DNA from: Nitrospirota bacterium
GTDB taxonomy: Bacteria > Nitrospirota > Leptospirillia > Leptospirillales > Leptospirillaceae
Direction: 5' to 3'
Assembly (NCBI GenBank): GCA_021840555.1
Contig: JAKBXW010000007.1
Span: 1 to 39,057 of the forward strand
DNA length: 39,057 nt
Within the stretch, counting starts at the first letter, position 1. Each line of letters starts with the position of its first letter. Below are positions 17,261 through 25,007 of this stretch, piece after piece. The notes below the pieces were generated by a model. It had not been told where the DNA came from. It did no database searches and was given only the letters and a program-made list of their open reading frames with translations. The position numbers and the translations under genes are program-made.

Positions 17261-18354
17261 GATGCTCCTGATTTGATTTTTCGGCCGGTTCCCTGACGCG
17301 ATCCGTCGTAGCGAGCCCGGAGATCGCTCCACCAGGCGGTGTGGTCTAGGTACCACCGGACGGTCTTTTCCAGGGCCTGGGCAAAGGTGTGGCCCGGTTT
17401 CCAGGAGAGCTCCTTCCGGGCTTTGGCTGCGTCGATCTCGTAGCGGCGGTCATGGCCAGGTCTGTCGGGAACGGAGGTAACGAGCCGGTTGTACGACGAT
17501 CCGTCCGGAGAGGGATGGATTCTGTCCAGGACTTCCAAAATGGCCGATACGACCTCCCGGTTGGTTCGGGGATTGCCCGCTCCCAGGGCATAGGTCTCTC
17601 CCGTCTGTCCCCTGTCGAAGGCGGCGATGACCCCTTCGCAGTGGTCCTCCACGAAGATCCAGTCCCGGATGTTGAGGCCATCTCCGTAAACGGGAATGGG
17701 ACGTTCTTCGATGGCGGCAAGAATGACGGTGGGAATGAGTTTTTCGGGGAACTGCCATGGGCCGTAGTTGTTCGAACAGTTGGTCGTGACCAGGGGGAGT
17801 CCGTAGGTGTGGACATAGGCCCGGGCCAGGTGGTCGGATGCGGCCTTCGATGCGGCATAGGGAGAGTTGGGGGCGTATGGCGTCTTTTCTGTGAAGGGGG
17901 GATCCGTCGGCAGAAGCGATCCGTAGACTTCGTCGGTGGAGACATGGAGGAACCGGAAATTCCGCTCTGCCCCATGGTTCCGGAGGTACCGGAGCGACTC
18001 GTCTAGAAGAACGAAGGTCCCGGTCACGTTGGTTTCGATAAAGGCTTCGGGGCTTTCGATCGACCGGTCGACATGGCTTTCCGCGGCGAAATGATAAATA
18101 CCCGTGGGATGGTATCGGGAAAAGAGGTCGGCGACCGCCTTCCGGTCCCGGATGTCTCCCTGGACGAAAATGTGATCCGGATCTTTTTTGAGGTCGTCAA
18201 GGTTGGCAAGGTTGCCGGCATAGGTGAGCCGATCGAAGGTCACGACCCGGGCCCGTTTTTGTCTCCGGACCATCCTGACGAAATTTGAGCCGATGAATCC
18301 GGCTCCTCCTGTGACGATCCAGCATTCGGTCTTCGAATCCTTTTTTGTCGCCAA
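17257..18354 (-). CDS. rfbB: dTDP-glucose 4,6-dehydratase
   Basis: Converts dTDP-glucose to the 4-keto-6-deoxy sugar. An extended SDR enzyme with NAD-binding [13 protein letters not shown] near the N-terminus, [30 protein letters not shown], the catalytic region STDEVYGSL and [11 protein letters not shown] (Tyr-x3-Lys), and [18 protein letters not shown] prefer TTG at 18354 because GGGAGGGG lies just before it; the in-frame ATG at 18375 has no SD but adds only seven residues. First gene of the rhamnose operon; divergent from argA. Confidence 0.94.
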   Translation of the reverse strand: MATKKDSKTECWIVTGGAGFIGSNFVRMVRRQKRARVVTFDRLTYAGNLANLDDLKKDPDHIFVQGDIRDRKAVADLFSRYHPTGIYHFAAESHVDRSIESPEAFIETNVTGTFVLLDESLRYLRNHGAERNFRFLHVSTDEVYGSLLPTDPPFTEKTPYAPNSPYAASKAASDHLARAYVHTYGLPLVTTNCSNNYGPWQFPEKLIPTVILAAIEERPIPVYGDGLNIRDWIFVEDHCEGVIAAFDRGQTGETYALGAGNPRTNREVVSAILEVLDRIHPSPDGSSYNRLVTSVPDRPGHDRRYEIDAAKARKELSWKPGHTFAQALEKTVRWYLDHTAWWSDLRARYDGSRQGTGRKIKSGAS

Positions 18355-18559
18355 AGCCCCTCCCTGAGAATCCATACTATCATTGGGAAAACGATGGTCT
18401 CATCATAGCCGATTTGAGTCGTGATGAACAGATTCTGAAGAGCCCGTTGGGGAGGCTGTTCCGGCGGGCCGACTTGCCGGTGGTTTGAAGGAGTTCTTCT
18501 CAAAAAGGTATGATCGAAAGAAGACATGTCTCCAAACGGTGAAACGGGGAGCGAGAGGG

Positions 18560-19891
18560 ATGGTGGAGAATAAAAGGCATGGAGAAAGCCCGGAGAAGGA
18601 CAGGCCCGGGTATGTGGAGTGGTTTCGTGAGGCCTCTCCCTACATCCATCGCTTCCGGGGGGACACCTTTGTCATCCTGCTGGATGGAAATCTTTTGGCA
18701 AATGGCCGCATGGGCGCCCTGGCGCATGACGTCGCCCTTCTGTCGAGTCTCGGAATCCGTCTTGTCCTTGTCTTCGGGGCAAGTCCCCAGATCGATGCCA
18801 CCCTCGAATCCAGGTCTGTCGAAACCTCCCGCGTCGGAAGGCGCCGGATCACCCCTCCGGAAGCCTTGGGACCTCTCATGGAGTCCGTGGGAAGAATCCG
18901 TTTTGAAATCGAATCTGCCCTCTCCCAGGGGACCGACGGGACTCCCATGGCAGGATCACGAATCCGGGTGGTCTCCGGAAACTTCGTCATCGGACGGCCG
19001 TTGGGCGTGATCGACGGGACTGACTTTCTCTACACCGGGACGGTTCGGCGGATCGAATCCGAGGCCGTCCGGCACCACCTGGACCAGGGAGATGTCGTGC
19101 TTCTCTCTCCCCTCGCTTTTTCGCCGACCGGGGAGATTTTCAATGTCCTGTCCTATGAAGTTGCCTCCCGGGCGGCGATTTCAGTGGGAGCCTCCAAAAT
19201 CATTTTGCTCGGATTGGCCCCGGAGATCCGGAACGTGCGGGGAGAAGCCCTGAGACAGCTTGTTCTTTCCGAGGCCCGAGCCCGGGAGTCGGAGTCCTCT
19301 CTCCCTCTTTCGGTCCTTTACGATGCCCTGGACCAGGGCGTCCCGCGCCTCCATCTTCTCGACGGAAGGCGGGACGGGGCCCTCCTGCTGGAGTTATTCA
19401 CCCGCGACGGGATCGGAACGCTTGTGTCCAGGGATCCTTTCGAACATATCCGACCGGCGGTCCTCGACGACCTGGTCGATATCCTGGGGATCATTCGTCC
19501 CCTCGAGGCGGGCGGAATTCTCGTTCGAAGGCCACGGGAGCGTCTCGAGATGGAGCTTGAGCATTTCACGGTCACATGCCGGGACAGGACTGTGATCGGC
19601 TGTGTCTCCCTGACACCCTATCCTGCCTCGTCCATGGCCGAGATGGCCTGCCTTGCCATTCTTCCCGAATACCAGGGCGCAGGTCGTGGAGAACAGCTTC
19701 TGGCCTGGTGTCGCGCGGAGTCGAAACGATTGGGGCTCAAAAAAATATTCGTTCTGACGACCCAGTCTTCGCGGTGGTTCATGGAACGGGGCTTCGTGCC
19801 GTCAAATCCGGAGATCCTGCCTCCCGAGAGAAAATTGCTCTATGATCCGGATCGCAAGAGCCAGGTGCTGGTTTCCGAGGTCGGTCCCTGA
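18560..19891 (+). CDS. argA: Amino-acid N-acetyltransferase (N-acetylglutamate synthase)
   Basis: Catalyses the first step of arginine synthesis. The N-terminal amino-acid-kinase-like domain begins with YVEWFREASPYIHRFRGDTFVILLDG, typical of classical ArgA. It continues through VLVFGASPQIDATL, GIDGTDFLYTGTVRRI-like and SPLAFSPTGEIFNV. The C-terminal GNAT domain carries CLAILPEYQGAGRGEQLLAWC, with the acetyl-CoA QxxGxG/A loop, and FVLTTQSSRWFMERGF. From ATG 18560 it is 443 aa, the usual size. Upstream in-frame codons exist, but the purine stretch before 18560 and family length favour this start. Probably inhibited by arginine, as in the family. Confidence 0.94.
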   Translation: MVENKRHGESPEKDRPGYVEWFREASPYIHRFRGDTFVILLDGNLLANGRMGALAHDVALLSSLGIRLVLVFGASPQIDATLESRSVETSRVGRRRITPPEALGPLMESVGRIRFEIESALSQGTDGTPMAGSRIRVVSGNFVIGRPLGVIDGTDFLYTGTVRRIESEAVRHHLDQGDVVLLSPLAFSPTGEIFNVLSYEVASRAAISVGASKIILLGLAPEIRNVRGEALRQLVLSEARARESESSLPLSVLYDALDQGVPRLHLLDGRRDGALLLELFTRDGIGTLVSRDPFEHIRPAVLDDLVDILGIIRPLEAGGILVRRPRERLEMELEHFTVTCRDRTVIGCVSLTPYPASSMAEMACLAILPEYQGAGRGEQLLAWCRAESKRLGLKKIFVLTTQSSRWFMERGFVPSNPEILPPERKLLYDPDRKSQVLVSEVGP

Positions 19892-19913
19892 CCCGGCCGG
19901 GCCGGGACGGACC
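19883..19913. terminator. GC-rich hairpin between convergent argA and cytochrome gene
   Basis: An outer GGTCC/GGACC arm encloses CCCGGCC-G-GGCCGGG. It covers the argA stop and lies 10 nt from the stop of the opposing cytochrome gene. It lacks a T-run on either strand, so it is a terminator candidate rather than a classical intrinsic one. Confidence 0.45.
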
Positions 19914-19923
19914 TCTGCGGGAA

Positions 19924-20304
19924 CTACTTTTTGAGGAAGGTTCTCTCGTAGGAGAGAACGTCCCGAATCTGCTGGGGATCGATGACATCCCAGAAGGCGG
20001 GCATGATTTTTCGTCCACGACGGATGACGTGGATATAAAAGGCTTCGTCACCCATCTGCCAGGTTTTGGGGTCGGTGAAATTGGCGGGTTTTTCCATGAG
20101 TGCCGGCGCGGCAACCCCGTTTCCGTCTCCCTTGACTCCATGACACTGGATGCATAGCCCCTTATAGATCTTTTTTCCTCTGGCGGGATCCCCTGGGGCT
20201 CCGGATGCGGTGGATGTGAAGGACAGAATGACGGTCATGCCGAGAGTAAGGGCAACTCCGGTGATGAACCCCGGTTTTCTATGAGCAATAGGAAAAAAGG
20301 ACAA
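19924..20304 (-). CDS. Periplasmic mono-haem c-type cytochrome
   Basis: A 126-aa exported electron carrier. TTG at 20304 follows GGAAGGAG. The signal peptide covers about residues 1-35 (hydrophobic 13-30, Ala-rich end). The haem motif CIQCH is at 51-55, and M101 in GRKIMPAFWD is the likely distal ligand. The order APGDPARGKKIYKGLCIQCHG then MEKPANFTDP fits small class I cytochromes (cytochrome c/CbaA-like) of respiratory chains. Partner complexes are not in the window. A 23-nt dyad (20370-20392) and an upstream TATAGT (minus strand, near 20360) may hold its promoter. Confidence 0.9.
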   Translation of the reverse strand: MSFFPIAHRKPGFITGVALTLGMTVILSFTSTASGAPGDPARGKKIYKGLCIQCHGVKGDGNGVAAPALMEKPANFTDPKTWQMGDEAFYIHVIRRGRKIMPAFWDVIDPQQIRDVLSYERTFLKK

Positions 20305-20369
20305 TGTCTTTCTCCTTCCGGTTTACTTGGTTGAGGTCAGGTCGGAGTAGTTATACTATATTTTTCGAA

Positions 20370-20392
20370 CCGGAAAAAAGGACTTTTTCCGG
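20370..20392. promoter_or_regulatory. A/T-centred dyad in cytochrome/radical-SAM intergenic region
   Basis: CCGGAAAAA-N5-TTTTTCCGG, with perfect 9-base arms, lies 65 nt upstream of the cytochrome gene and 28 nt before the divergent radical SAM gene. It may be an operator or a rightward terminator-like structure. A similar dyad occurs at 28112-28133. Confidence 0.35.
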
Positions 20393-20419
20393 AAATCCGT
20401 ATTATCCCGAGAAAGTTTG

Positions 20420-21496
20420 ATGAGCAGAAAACCGATCTCTCCCCGGGGCCGGGGTGCCCTCTCGCTTCCCGACAACCGTTACGAAAAGGAGATCCGGGAG
20501 ATCATTCCGGAGGCGGAGGGACAGGTTCTGTATCCGAACGACACGATCATTCGCCCTGACTCGGCCTGTTCGGTCCTGTGCGAAAACGTTTCTCCGGATG
20601 TTGGCTTTTCCCGCTCCCTGAATCCCTACCGGGGATGCGAGCATGGATGCATCTACTGCTTTGCCCGGCCCACTCACGCCTATCTTGGTCTTTCTCCGGG
20701 GCTGGACTTCGAGAGGCAAATCTTTTTCAAGAAGGATGCAGCCCTTCTTCTTGAAAAGGAGTTGGGCAGGAAAACCTATCGATGCGAGCCGATAGCCCTC
20801 GGAATCAACACCGACTCCTACCAGCCGGCGGAAGAGGGCCTGAAGATCACCCGATCGGTCCTCGAAGTGATGGACCGCGTCCGCCATCCGCTCACCATCG
20901 TCACGAAGTCGGCCCTCATCGAGAGGGATCTCGACCTCCTGACATCCCTGGCGGCCAATCGATGTGTCCAGGTTTTCATCTCCCTTCCCACACTGGATGA
21001 TGATCTTTCCGGGAAGCTTGAGCCACGGGCCACGCGTCCATTGCGACGACTGGAGACGATCCGGAAACTGTCTGAGTCGGGGATTCCGGTCGGGATTCTC
21101 GTAGCTCCGGTCATCCCGGGGCTGACCGATCATGAACTGGAGGGAATCCTTGAAAGGTCGAGAAGGTCGGGAGCTCTCTCGGCGGGATACATTCTCCTGC
21201 GCCTTCCGCTCGAGGTGCGTGAGCTCTTTCTGGAATGGCTTTCGCACCATTACCCGGATTCAGCCAAAAAGGTGGAAAATCGGTTGAGAGCCTTTCATCG
21301 GGGCGCCCTCTACGATTCGGATTTTGGAACACGCATGCGGGGAAGCGGTCCCTTGGCCGATCTGCTCTCGAAAAGATTCGAGGTGGCCACTAGGCGTCTT
21401 GGGTACGGCCCTATGCCAGAGCTCGATTCGTCAGTTTTTTCTCCGCCCCTTCCCCCTCCGCGCCGTTCAAGACTCTTCCCTGATTTCACGCCGTAA
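20420..21496 (+). CDS. PA0069-family radical SAM protein
   Basis: A 358-aa radical SAM enzyme. The N-terminal half has GCEHGCIYCFARPTHAYLG, the CxxxCxxC cluster motif (C73, C77, C80 from the ATG at 20420). It is preceded by FSRSLNPYRGC, typical of the PA0069/SplB-related family. GINTDSYQPAEE, TKSALIERDLDLL and SLPTLDDDLSGKLEPRATRPLRRLETI continue that family pattern. Members resemble spore photoproduct lyase but lack its role; the substrate is unknown. A TTG just before the ATG is an alternative start. No partner genes. Confidence 0.88.
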   Translation: MSRKPISPRGRGALSLPDNRYEKEIREIIPEAEGQVLYPNDTIIRPDSACSVLCENVSPDVGFSRSLNPYRGCEHGCIYCFARPTHAYLGLSPGLDFERQIFFKKDAALLLEKELGRKTYRCEPIALGINTDSYQPAEEGLKITRSVLEVMDRVRHPLTIVTKSALIERDLDLLTSLAANRCVQVFISLPTLDDDLSGKLEPRATRPLRRLETIRKLSESGIPVGILVAPVIPGLTDHELEGILERSRRSGALSAGYILLRLPLEVRELFLEWLSHHYPDSAKKVENRLRAFHRGALYDSDFGTRMRGSGPLADLLSKRFEVATRRLGYGPMPELDSSVFSPPLPPPRRSRLFPDFTP

Positions 21497-21582
21497 TAGG
21501 AACTCAAAGATCGAAATTGGCTTGAGGGTCATGGAAAGGCTGTCTTCGTGGATTTCCAGAAAGACCAGGGGGGATTTTGAGG

Positions 21583-21825
21583 ATGATCCTTTCAAACGCA
21601 ACGGATATCGGGAAGGTCATTCGCCATATCCGGAAAAATAGCGGGCTTCGTCAGACGGATGTTGCGGGTGCGATGAATTCTGGTTGTCGCATGATGCCTG
21701 AGATCGAAAAGGGGAAGAATACGGCTCATATCGGCAAGGTTTTGGAGGCATTGGAGCTTCTCGGAATCAACATCATTCTTGTGCAGAGAGGTGAGGATGA
21801 TTTTCCGAAAGGGGAGAAACCTTGA
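21583..21825 (+). CDS. Orphan HipB-like XRE-family regulator
   Basis: An 80-aa helix-turn-helix protein. Residues 8-58 form the Cro/CI-type HTH (IGKVIRHIRKNSGLRQTDVAGA, recognition around GCRMMPEIEKGKNTAHIGKVLEALELLGI), with a short C-terminal beta segment (NIILVQRG). This is the layout of HipB antitoxins. A GGGGGG stretch nine bases before ATG 21583 may serve as SD. A hipA kinase should normally follow; instead an IS200/IS605 right end begins almost at the stop codon. It is either a remnant of a broken hipBA module or a free repressor. Confidence 0.72.
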   Translation: MILSNATDIGKVIRHIRKNSGLRQTDVAGAMNSGCRMMPEIEKGKNTAHIGKVLEALELLGINIILVQRGEDDFPKGEKP

Positions 21826-21845
21826 TCCAATCGCGCGGCAACCCT

Positions 21846-21890
21846 CGCCCTTCAGGGCGGGGAAGGATAGCGCGGACGGCATGGCCGTCC
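21846..21890. repeat. Right-end hairpins of an IS200/IS605 relic
   Basis: Two perfect hairpins: CGCCCT-N2-AGGGCG (21846-21859) and GGACGGC-ATG-GCCGTCC (21874-21890). They follow the tnpA relic on the minus strand. Subterminal hairpins of this kind are what IS200/IS605 TnpA recognises at element ends. Confidence 0.6.
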
Positions 21891-21902
21891 CTGTAGCGGC
21901 TT

Positions 21903-22040
21903 TTAATGTGGCGTCTTCTGCTGTTCGATGTACTGGCGAATCACAGCGATGGGGGCTCCCCCACAGCTTCCGGCAAAATAGCTGGGGGACCAGAGCGATC
22001 CTTCCCACAGTTTTTTCTGAATTCGAGAGGCTGTTGCATA
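21903..22040 (-). pseudogene. IS200/IS605 TnpA remnant (C-terminal third)
   Basis: The minus-strand frame ending at TAA 21905-21903 reads LWEGSLWSPSYFAGSCGGAP then IAVIRQYIEQQKTPH. This is the C-terminal signature of single-strand (HUH tyrosine) TnpA transposases. The N-terminal part with the HUH motif is missing: beyond about 22040 the frame runs into AT-rich DNA. The relic is therefore inactive. It sits directly behind the HipB-like gene and may have removed hipA. Confidence 0.75.
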
Positions 22041-22042
22041 AC

Positions 22043-22141
22043 TGATAAGTCATTATCATGATTGAATAGCGACAATATTGTTTTCCTGTAACACCTTGCG
22101 ATTTTGTTTTTACATTTATCTTTCAATAACAATAATTTAGT
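22043..22141. other. AT-rich spacer with a TGATAA-TTATCA palindrome
   Basis: Between the tnpA relic and the next insertion sequence lie about 100 nt of AT-rich DNA, unlike its neighbours in base composition. It opens with TGATAA-GTCA-TTATCA (22043-22058). I see no gene in it. It provided the TTAA target of the following element. Confidence 0.4.
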
Positions 22142-22145
22142 TTAA
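22142..22145. repeat. TTAA target duplication, left copy
   Basis: TTAA directly abuts the left inverted repeat; an identical TTAA at 24607-24610 abuts the right one. Because TTAA is palindromic, the exact border could shift by a base or two. Confidence 0.65.
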
Positions 22146-22158
22146 CACTACAGCGGCT
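22146..22158 (+). repeat. Left terminal inverted repeat of the IS
   Basis: CACTACAGCGGCT, a perfect complement of 24594-24606. The match extends outward through the flanking TTAA. Confidence 0.85.
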
Positions 22159-22412
22159 TTTTAGTCGCGCCTCCCTATTCTGGGGGGGGAGGCGGGCACG
22201 CCAGGGGGCGGGAGGGCTGTTTCGGAGGCAAAAAAAGAGGGTTCCCGAAAAAAATATCGGGGGATCGGGAGGGAGACGTCCCGTTTTTGAGGGGGTTCTC
22301 AAGGAAAAACAGTCGAAAAACAGGCAGGAGGGAGTCAAAAAGACGCAACTCTCCCGTCGTCCCGCTTCGAACGGGACAATCGGGGACAGGGGGAGCCGTC
22401 GATCGAAGGGGG

Positions 22413-24501
22413 TCAGCCGGTGTTCAAGAGGAATCCCTGAGCCGCGAGGTGGGCCACGGTTCGTTTTCTATGGGATCTGGCCGCGATCTCGTTTCTCCGG
22501 AGGTAGTAGACGACGAGGGAGATCGCGTGTTCCTTGTCGAGGGACGGGGAGAAAAGAGCGGCGGCCGTGAGTTGTTGGGCGAGGGAAAACGTGATGTTTT
22601 TTTTTATCCCCCAGCCTTCGACGGACGATCGTGACGAAGAGGTGCGCGAGAAAGACATAGGTCATGTGGCGGTGCCAGGCGATCCAGGAGCGGTGTTCGT
22701 AGTGCCCCATGCCGAGATAGGACTTGCACTCGAGGAAGCACTGCTCGATGGACCAGCGAAGGGTCGAGACCGTTCCGAAGGTCTCGAGGGAGGTGGTCTC
22801 CGGGGCGTTCGAGAAGGCATACTTCATCTCCCCGTCGGGGGTCTTGAGCAGGATGAGCCACTCGGCCCGGGAGGAGTCCTTTTCGGTTTCGGGGACGGGA
22901 TAGACGCGCAGGGCGCAGATTCTGGCCCCCAGAGGGCCCTTGGACGCGTCCTTGAGGATCAGGGGGACAAAGGAGGCCGTCTTTGCGATCTCGGCCACGG
23001 TTTGGGGCTTTTCCGCGAGGCGGACCTTGGAGGGAGGGGCTCCCTTGGCGCTCTTGCGGGGAGGCACCTCCCACTTGGGCGGATTCCGGAGGACGCGGGC
23101 GTTGCTCCGGATCGAGGCAAAGTACCAGAGATCCGGAGGGAGCGAATCCAGGAACTCCCGGTTGGCGCCGTAGAAGGAGTCGCATCCGACCCACCGCGCC
23201 GGGAAGCGTCCGTCCTCGCGGAGTGTCTTGATCATCTCGCCCGCGATCCGGGGCTTGGTCGCAAACGTGAGGTCCTTGGGAACGCCGGTCTTCTCGCGGC
23301 GATCCGCAAACTCCTCCGTCTCGGAAAACCACTCTTCCGGCATGTAGAGGCGGGCGTCGAGAAGGCCGTGCCCCCGGGGGCCGACGTAGCCCACGAAGAC
23401 GCCCGTCTGGCAGTTCTCGACCTTTCCAAGACGGCCGCAATACTGGCGGGCCACCCCGACCGACTCCTTTCCCTTCTTGACGAAGGAGCTGTCGTCGACG
23501 GTGAGCATCGACAGCTCGGTCTCATCCGGAGTCTGGGAGGCGATCTCGAACGCGAGACGCTCCTTGTAGAGATGCTGCATGGCCTTTTCGTCCCATTCGC
23601 GTCCGGTCATGAGCCGCTGGAGGCTCCGGACCCCGACCTTCATGGAAAGCGCGATGGGCTCGACGCTCTTTCGCACGAGCGTGCTGCAAAGGCCGGCCAG
23701 ATAGACGACGCCATGGGCCCGGACCCGCTTGTCCCGGAAGACGCCGGAAAAGGTGTCGTGGAATGTGCAGAGCTCCTCGGCGATCCGGGAGACATCCGAA
23801 GGCGTCAGGGCCTCCTTGTCCGGGAGCGTCGTCGGTGCGGGAGACCACCCGGAGAGATCCGGAACCTCGGGACTCTCCTCGTCCTTCCGCTCGAGGCCCA
23901 CGACCGAGCGAAAAGCGGGGTCCAGCACCGACACGTAGACCTCCTTGCTCTGACCGTGGTAGTCGTACCCTCCGCGGGTCTTTTGAAATCCGGCCGTGCT
24001 GCCGAGGCAGAGAAATCCCGCCGCCTTGTAGCTCGTTCCGGAAAAGTACCGGGGATCGACGAAGGTCTCCACGATCCAGGGGCGGATCCCGAAGCGCCCC
24101 TCCCAGTCGGAAGGAAGCCGGGCCAGAGTCTTTCCCAGCACCGCCGAGGCAAGATTCTTGATCGTGACTTCGGGAAAGATCAGAAAACGACTGTTGCAGA
24201 CAATGCGTGAAAGATGCGTCTTTCTCTCCTCGGGTGTCCATCCGATCCATTGGTCCCGGGGAGCCAGCTTGAGCGCGGGAGCCGAAAACGACAGGGCGGC
24301 CACCGGCGTGTGGCCGAGAAAGGCGAAGTATTTTATCTGGTGGCCGAAGAGCTTGCCGAATCCCAGGTAGTGGAAGGCGCGGACGAAACGCTTCCAGAGG
24401 CTGTCTTCCTCGTCGTCCCGGACCGGCCGGACCGTCAGGGGACCGAAGTCCTTCAGCTCTCCCGTCAAGGCGGGGGCGGGAGTCGCGGGTGTTTCGCTCA
24501 T
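22413..24501 (-). CDS. Fused DruA (DUF4338)-IS701-like DDE transposase, two frames
   Basis: Starts at ATG 24501 behind AGGAGGAAGG. Residues 20-195 match DUF4338/DruA: LAPRDQWIGWTPEERKTHL, VCNSRFLIFP, IKNLASAVL, RPWIVETFVDPRYFSGTSYK, GQSKEVYVSVL. Residues about 235-630 are an IS701-type DDE domain: D336 (LTVDDSSF), D441 (GCDSFYG), E586 (RWSIEQCFLE), then GHYEHRSWIAWHRH. At an A9 run (plus 22597-22605) the first frame passes into a poor basic tail and stops at 22468. Moving to the +1 frame gives a better end, with LVVYYLRRNEIAARSH, stopping at 22413. That makes 695 aa shifted versus 677 unshifted. Slippage on A9 or a simple mutation are both possible. DruA belongs to Druantia defence, but here it is part of a transposase. 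Confidence 0.88.
22597..22605 (-). other. A9 homopolymer at the transposase frame change
   Basis: On the coding strand GAT is followed by nine A and then CAT. With eight A (or eleven) the two transposase frames become one continuous chain through the family-like C-terminus. Runs of this length are known sites of RNA-polymerase slippage, and also of mutation and sequencing error. Confidence 0.7.
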
Positions 24502-24593
24502 TTTGAACCTTCCTCCTGTCCTGTTCACCGGAATGTGAGTGCGTCCCGGGAGGCAGGATAGCAGGTTCAGAAATGTTTGTCCACTATATTTTT

Positions 24594-24606
24594 AGCCGCT
24601 GTAGTG
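24594..24606 (-). repeat. Right terminal inverted repeat of the IS
   Basis: AGCCGCTGTAGTG, the perfect complement of the left end at 22146-22158; TTAA follows at 24607-24610. Confidence 0.85.
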
Positions 24607-24640
24607 TTAATAAATGTTCAAGTTATTTTTGCAAGAATCC

Positions 24641-24724
24641 TTAGACGGATCGACGCAGAACCGGTCGACAGTGGCGAGAATAGCGGTGGTTTCTTCTTTT
24701 TTTCGTGGAACTCTTGACCTTCAT
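24641..24724 (-). CDS. Possible 27-residue very basic peptide
   Basis: ATG at 24724 stands five bases after a strong SD (AAAGGAG). The product starts MKVKSSTKKRRNHRYSRH and ends in RRSV, with 12 Lys/Arg among 27 residues. The start recalls ribosomal protein bL36 (MKVRSSVKK), but the zinc-binding Cys pattern and the tail are absent, so I do not call it bL36. It lies 34 nt outside the IS end. The rest of 24607-25007 (401 nt) shows no convincing gene. It may be a decayed gene fragment. Confidence 0.3.
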   Translation of the reverse strand: MKVKSSTKKRRNHRYSRHCRPVLRRSV

Positions 24725-25007
24725 GAAAACTCCTTTGATAATGAAGTTGTTGGTTGTTTTCTTTGGGGGAATGATGTTCTCTAGGCGTCTTCCCCTTTTT
24801 TTGTCCCCAAAAGTATATCCGAGCGGGAGCGGGGATCCCACCCCAGAAGCCGCCTGACCATTCCATTAGTTGAGGTCGTAGGAGTCGGACCCCTCCAAGA
24901 CGTTCAAATAAAAACATCGTGAGAGCCTTGCTGAGAGCCCACTGGCCGTGATGCCACCAGCGGCTCCTTCCGCCGATCCTCCCGGCCTCAGGCTGCCCTT
25001 CTTCGCC

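Larger units (their letters stand above)
22146..24606. mobile_element. Complete 2461-bp insertion sequence, IS701-like with DruA-domain transposase
   Basis: Bounded by 13-bp perfect inverted repeats (CACTACAGCGGCT at 22146-22158, its complement at 24594-24606) and flanked by TTAA on both sides. It contains one minus-strand transposase gene and about 265 nt of noncoding, G-rich DNA between the left repeat and the transposase stop. Both ends are intact and the catalytic DDE residues are present, so insertion may be fairly recent. The element family is judged from the transposase core only; a 4-bp duplication fits IS701. Confidence 0.85.

Noticed and set aside
22534-24210. 558-codon plus-strand frame antisense to the transposase
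   Set aside because: Low-complexity Gly/Arg/Glu-rich translation; the opposite strand carries all DDE and DruA motifs.
22146-24606. A Druantia defence island
   Set aside because: Only the DruA-type domain is present, inside a transposase between terminal repeats; no druB-E helicase genes are nearby.
24641-24724. Ribosomal protein bL36
   Set aside because: Only the first nine residues are similar; the Cys/His zinc ligands and the C-terminal NPRHKQRQG-type end are missing.
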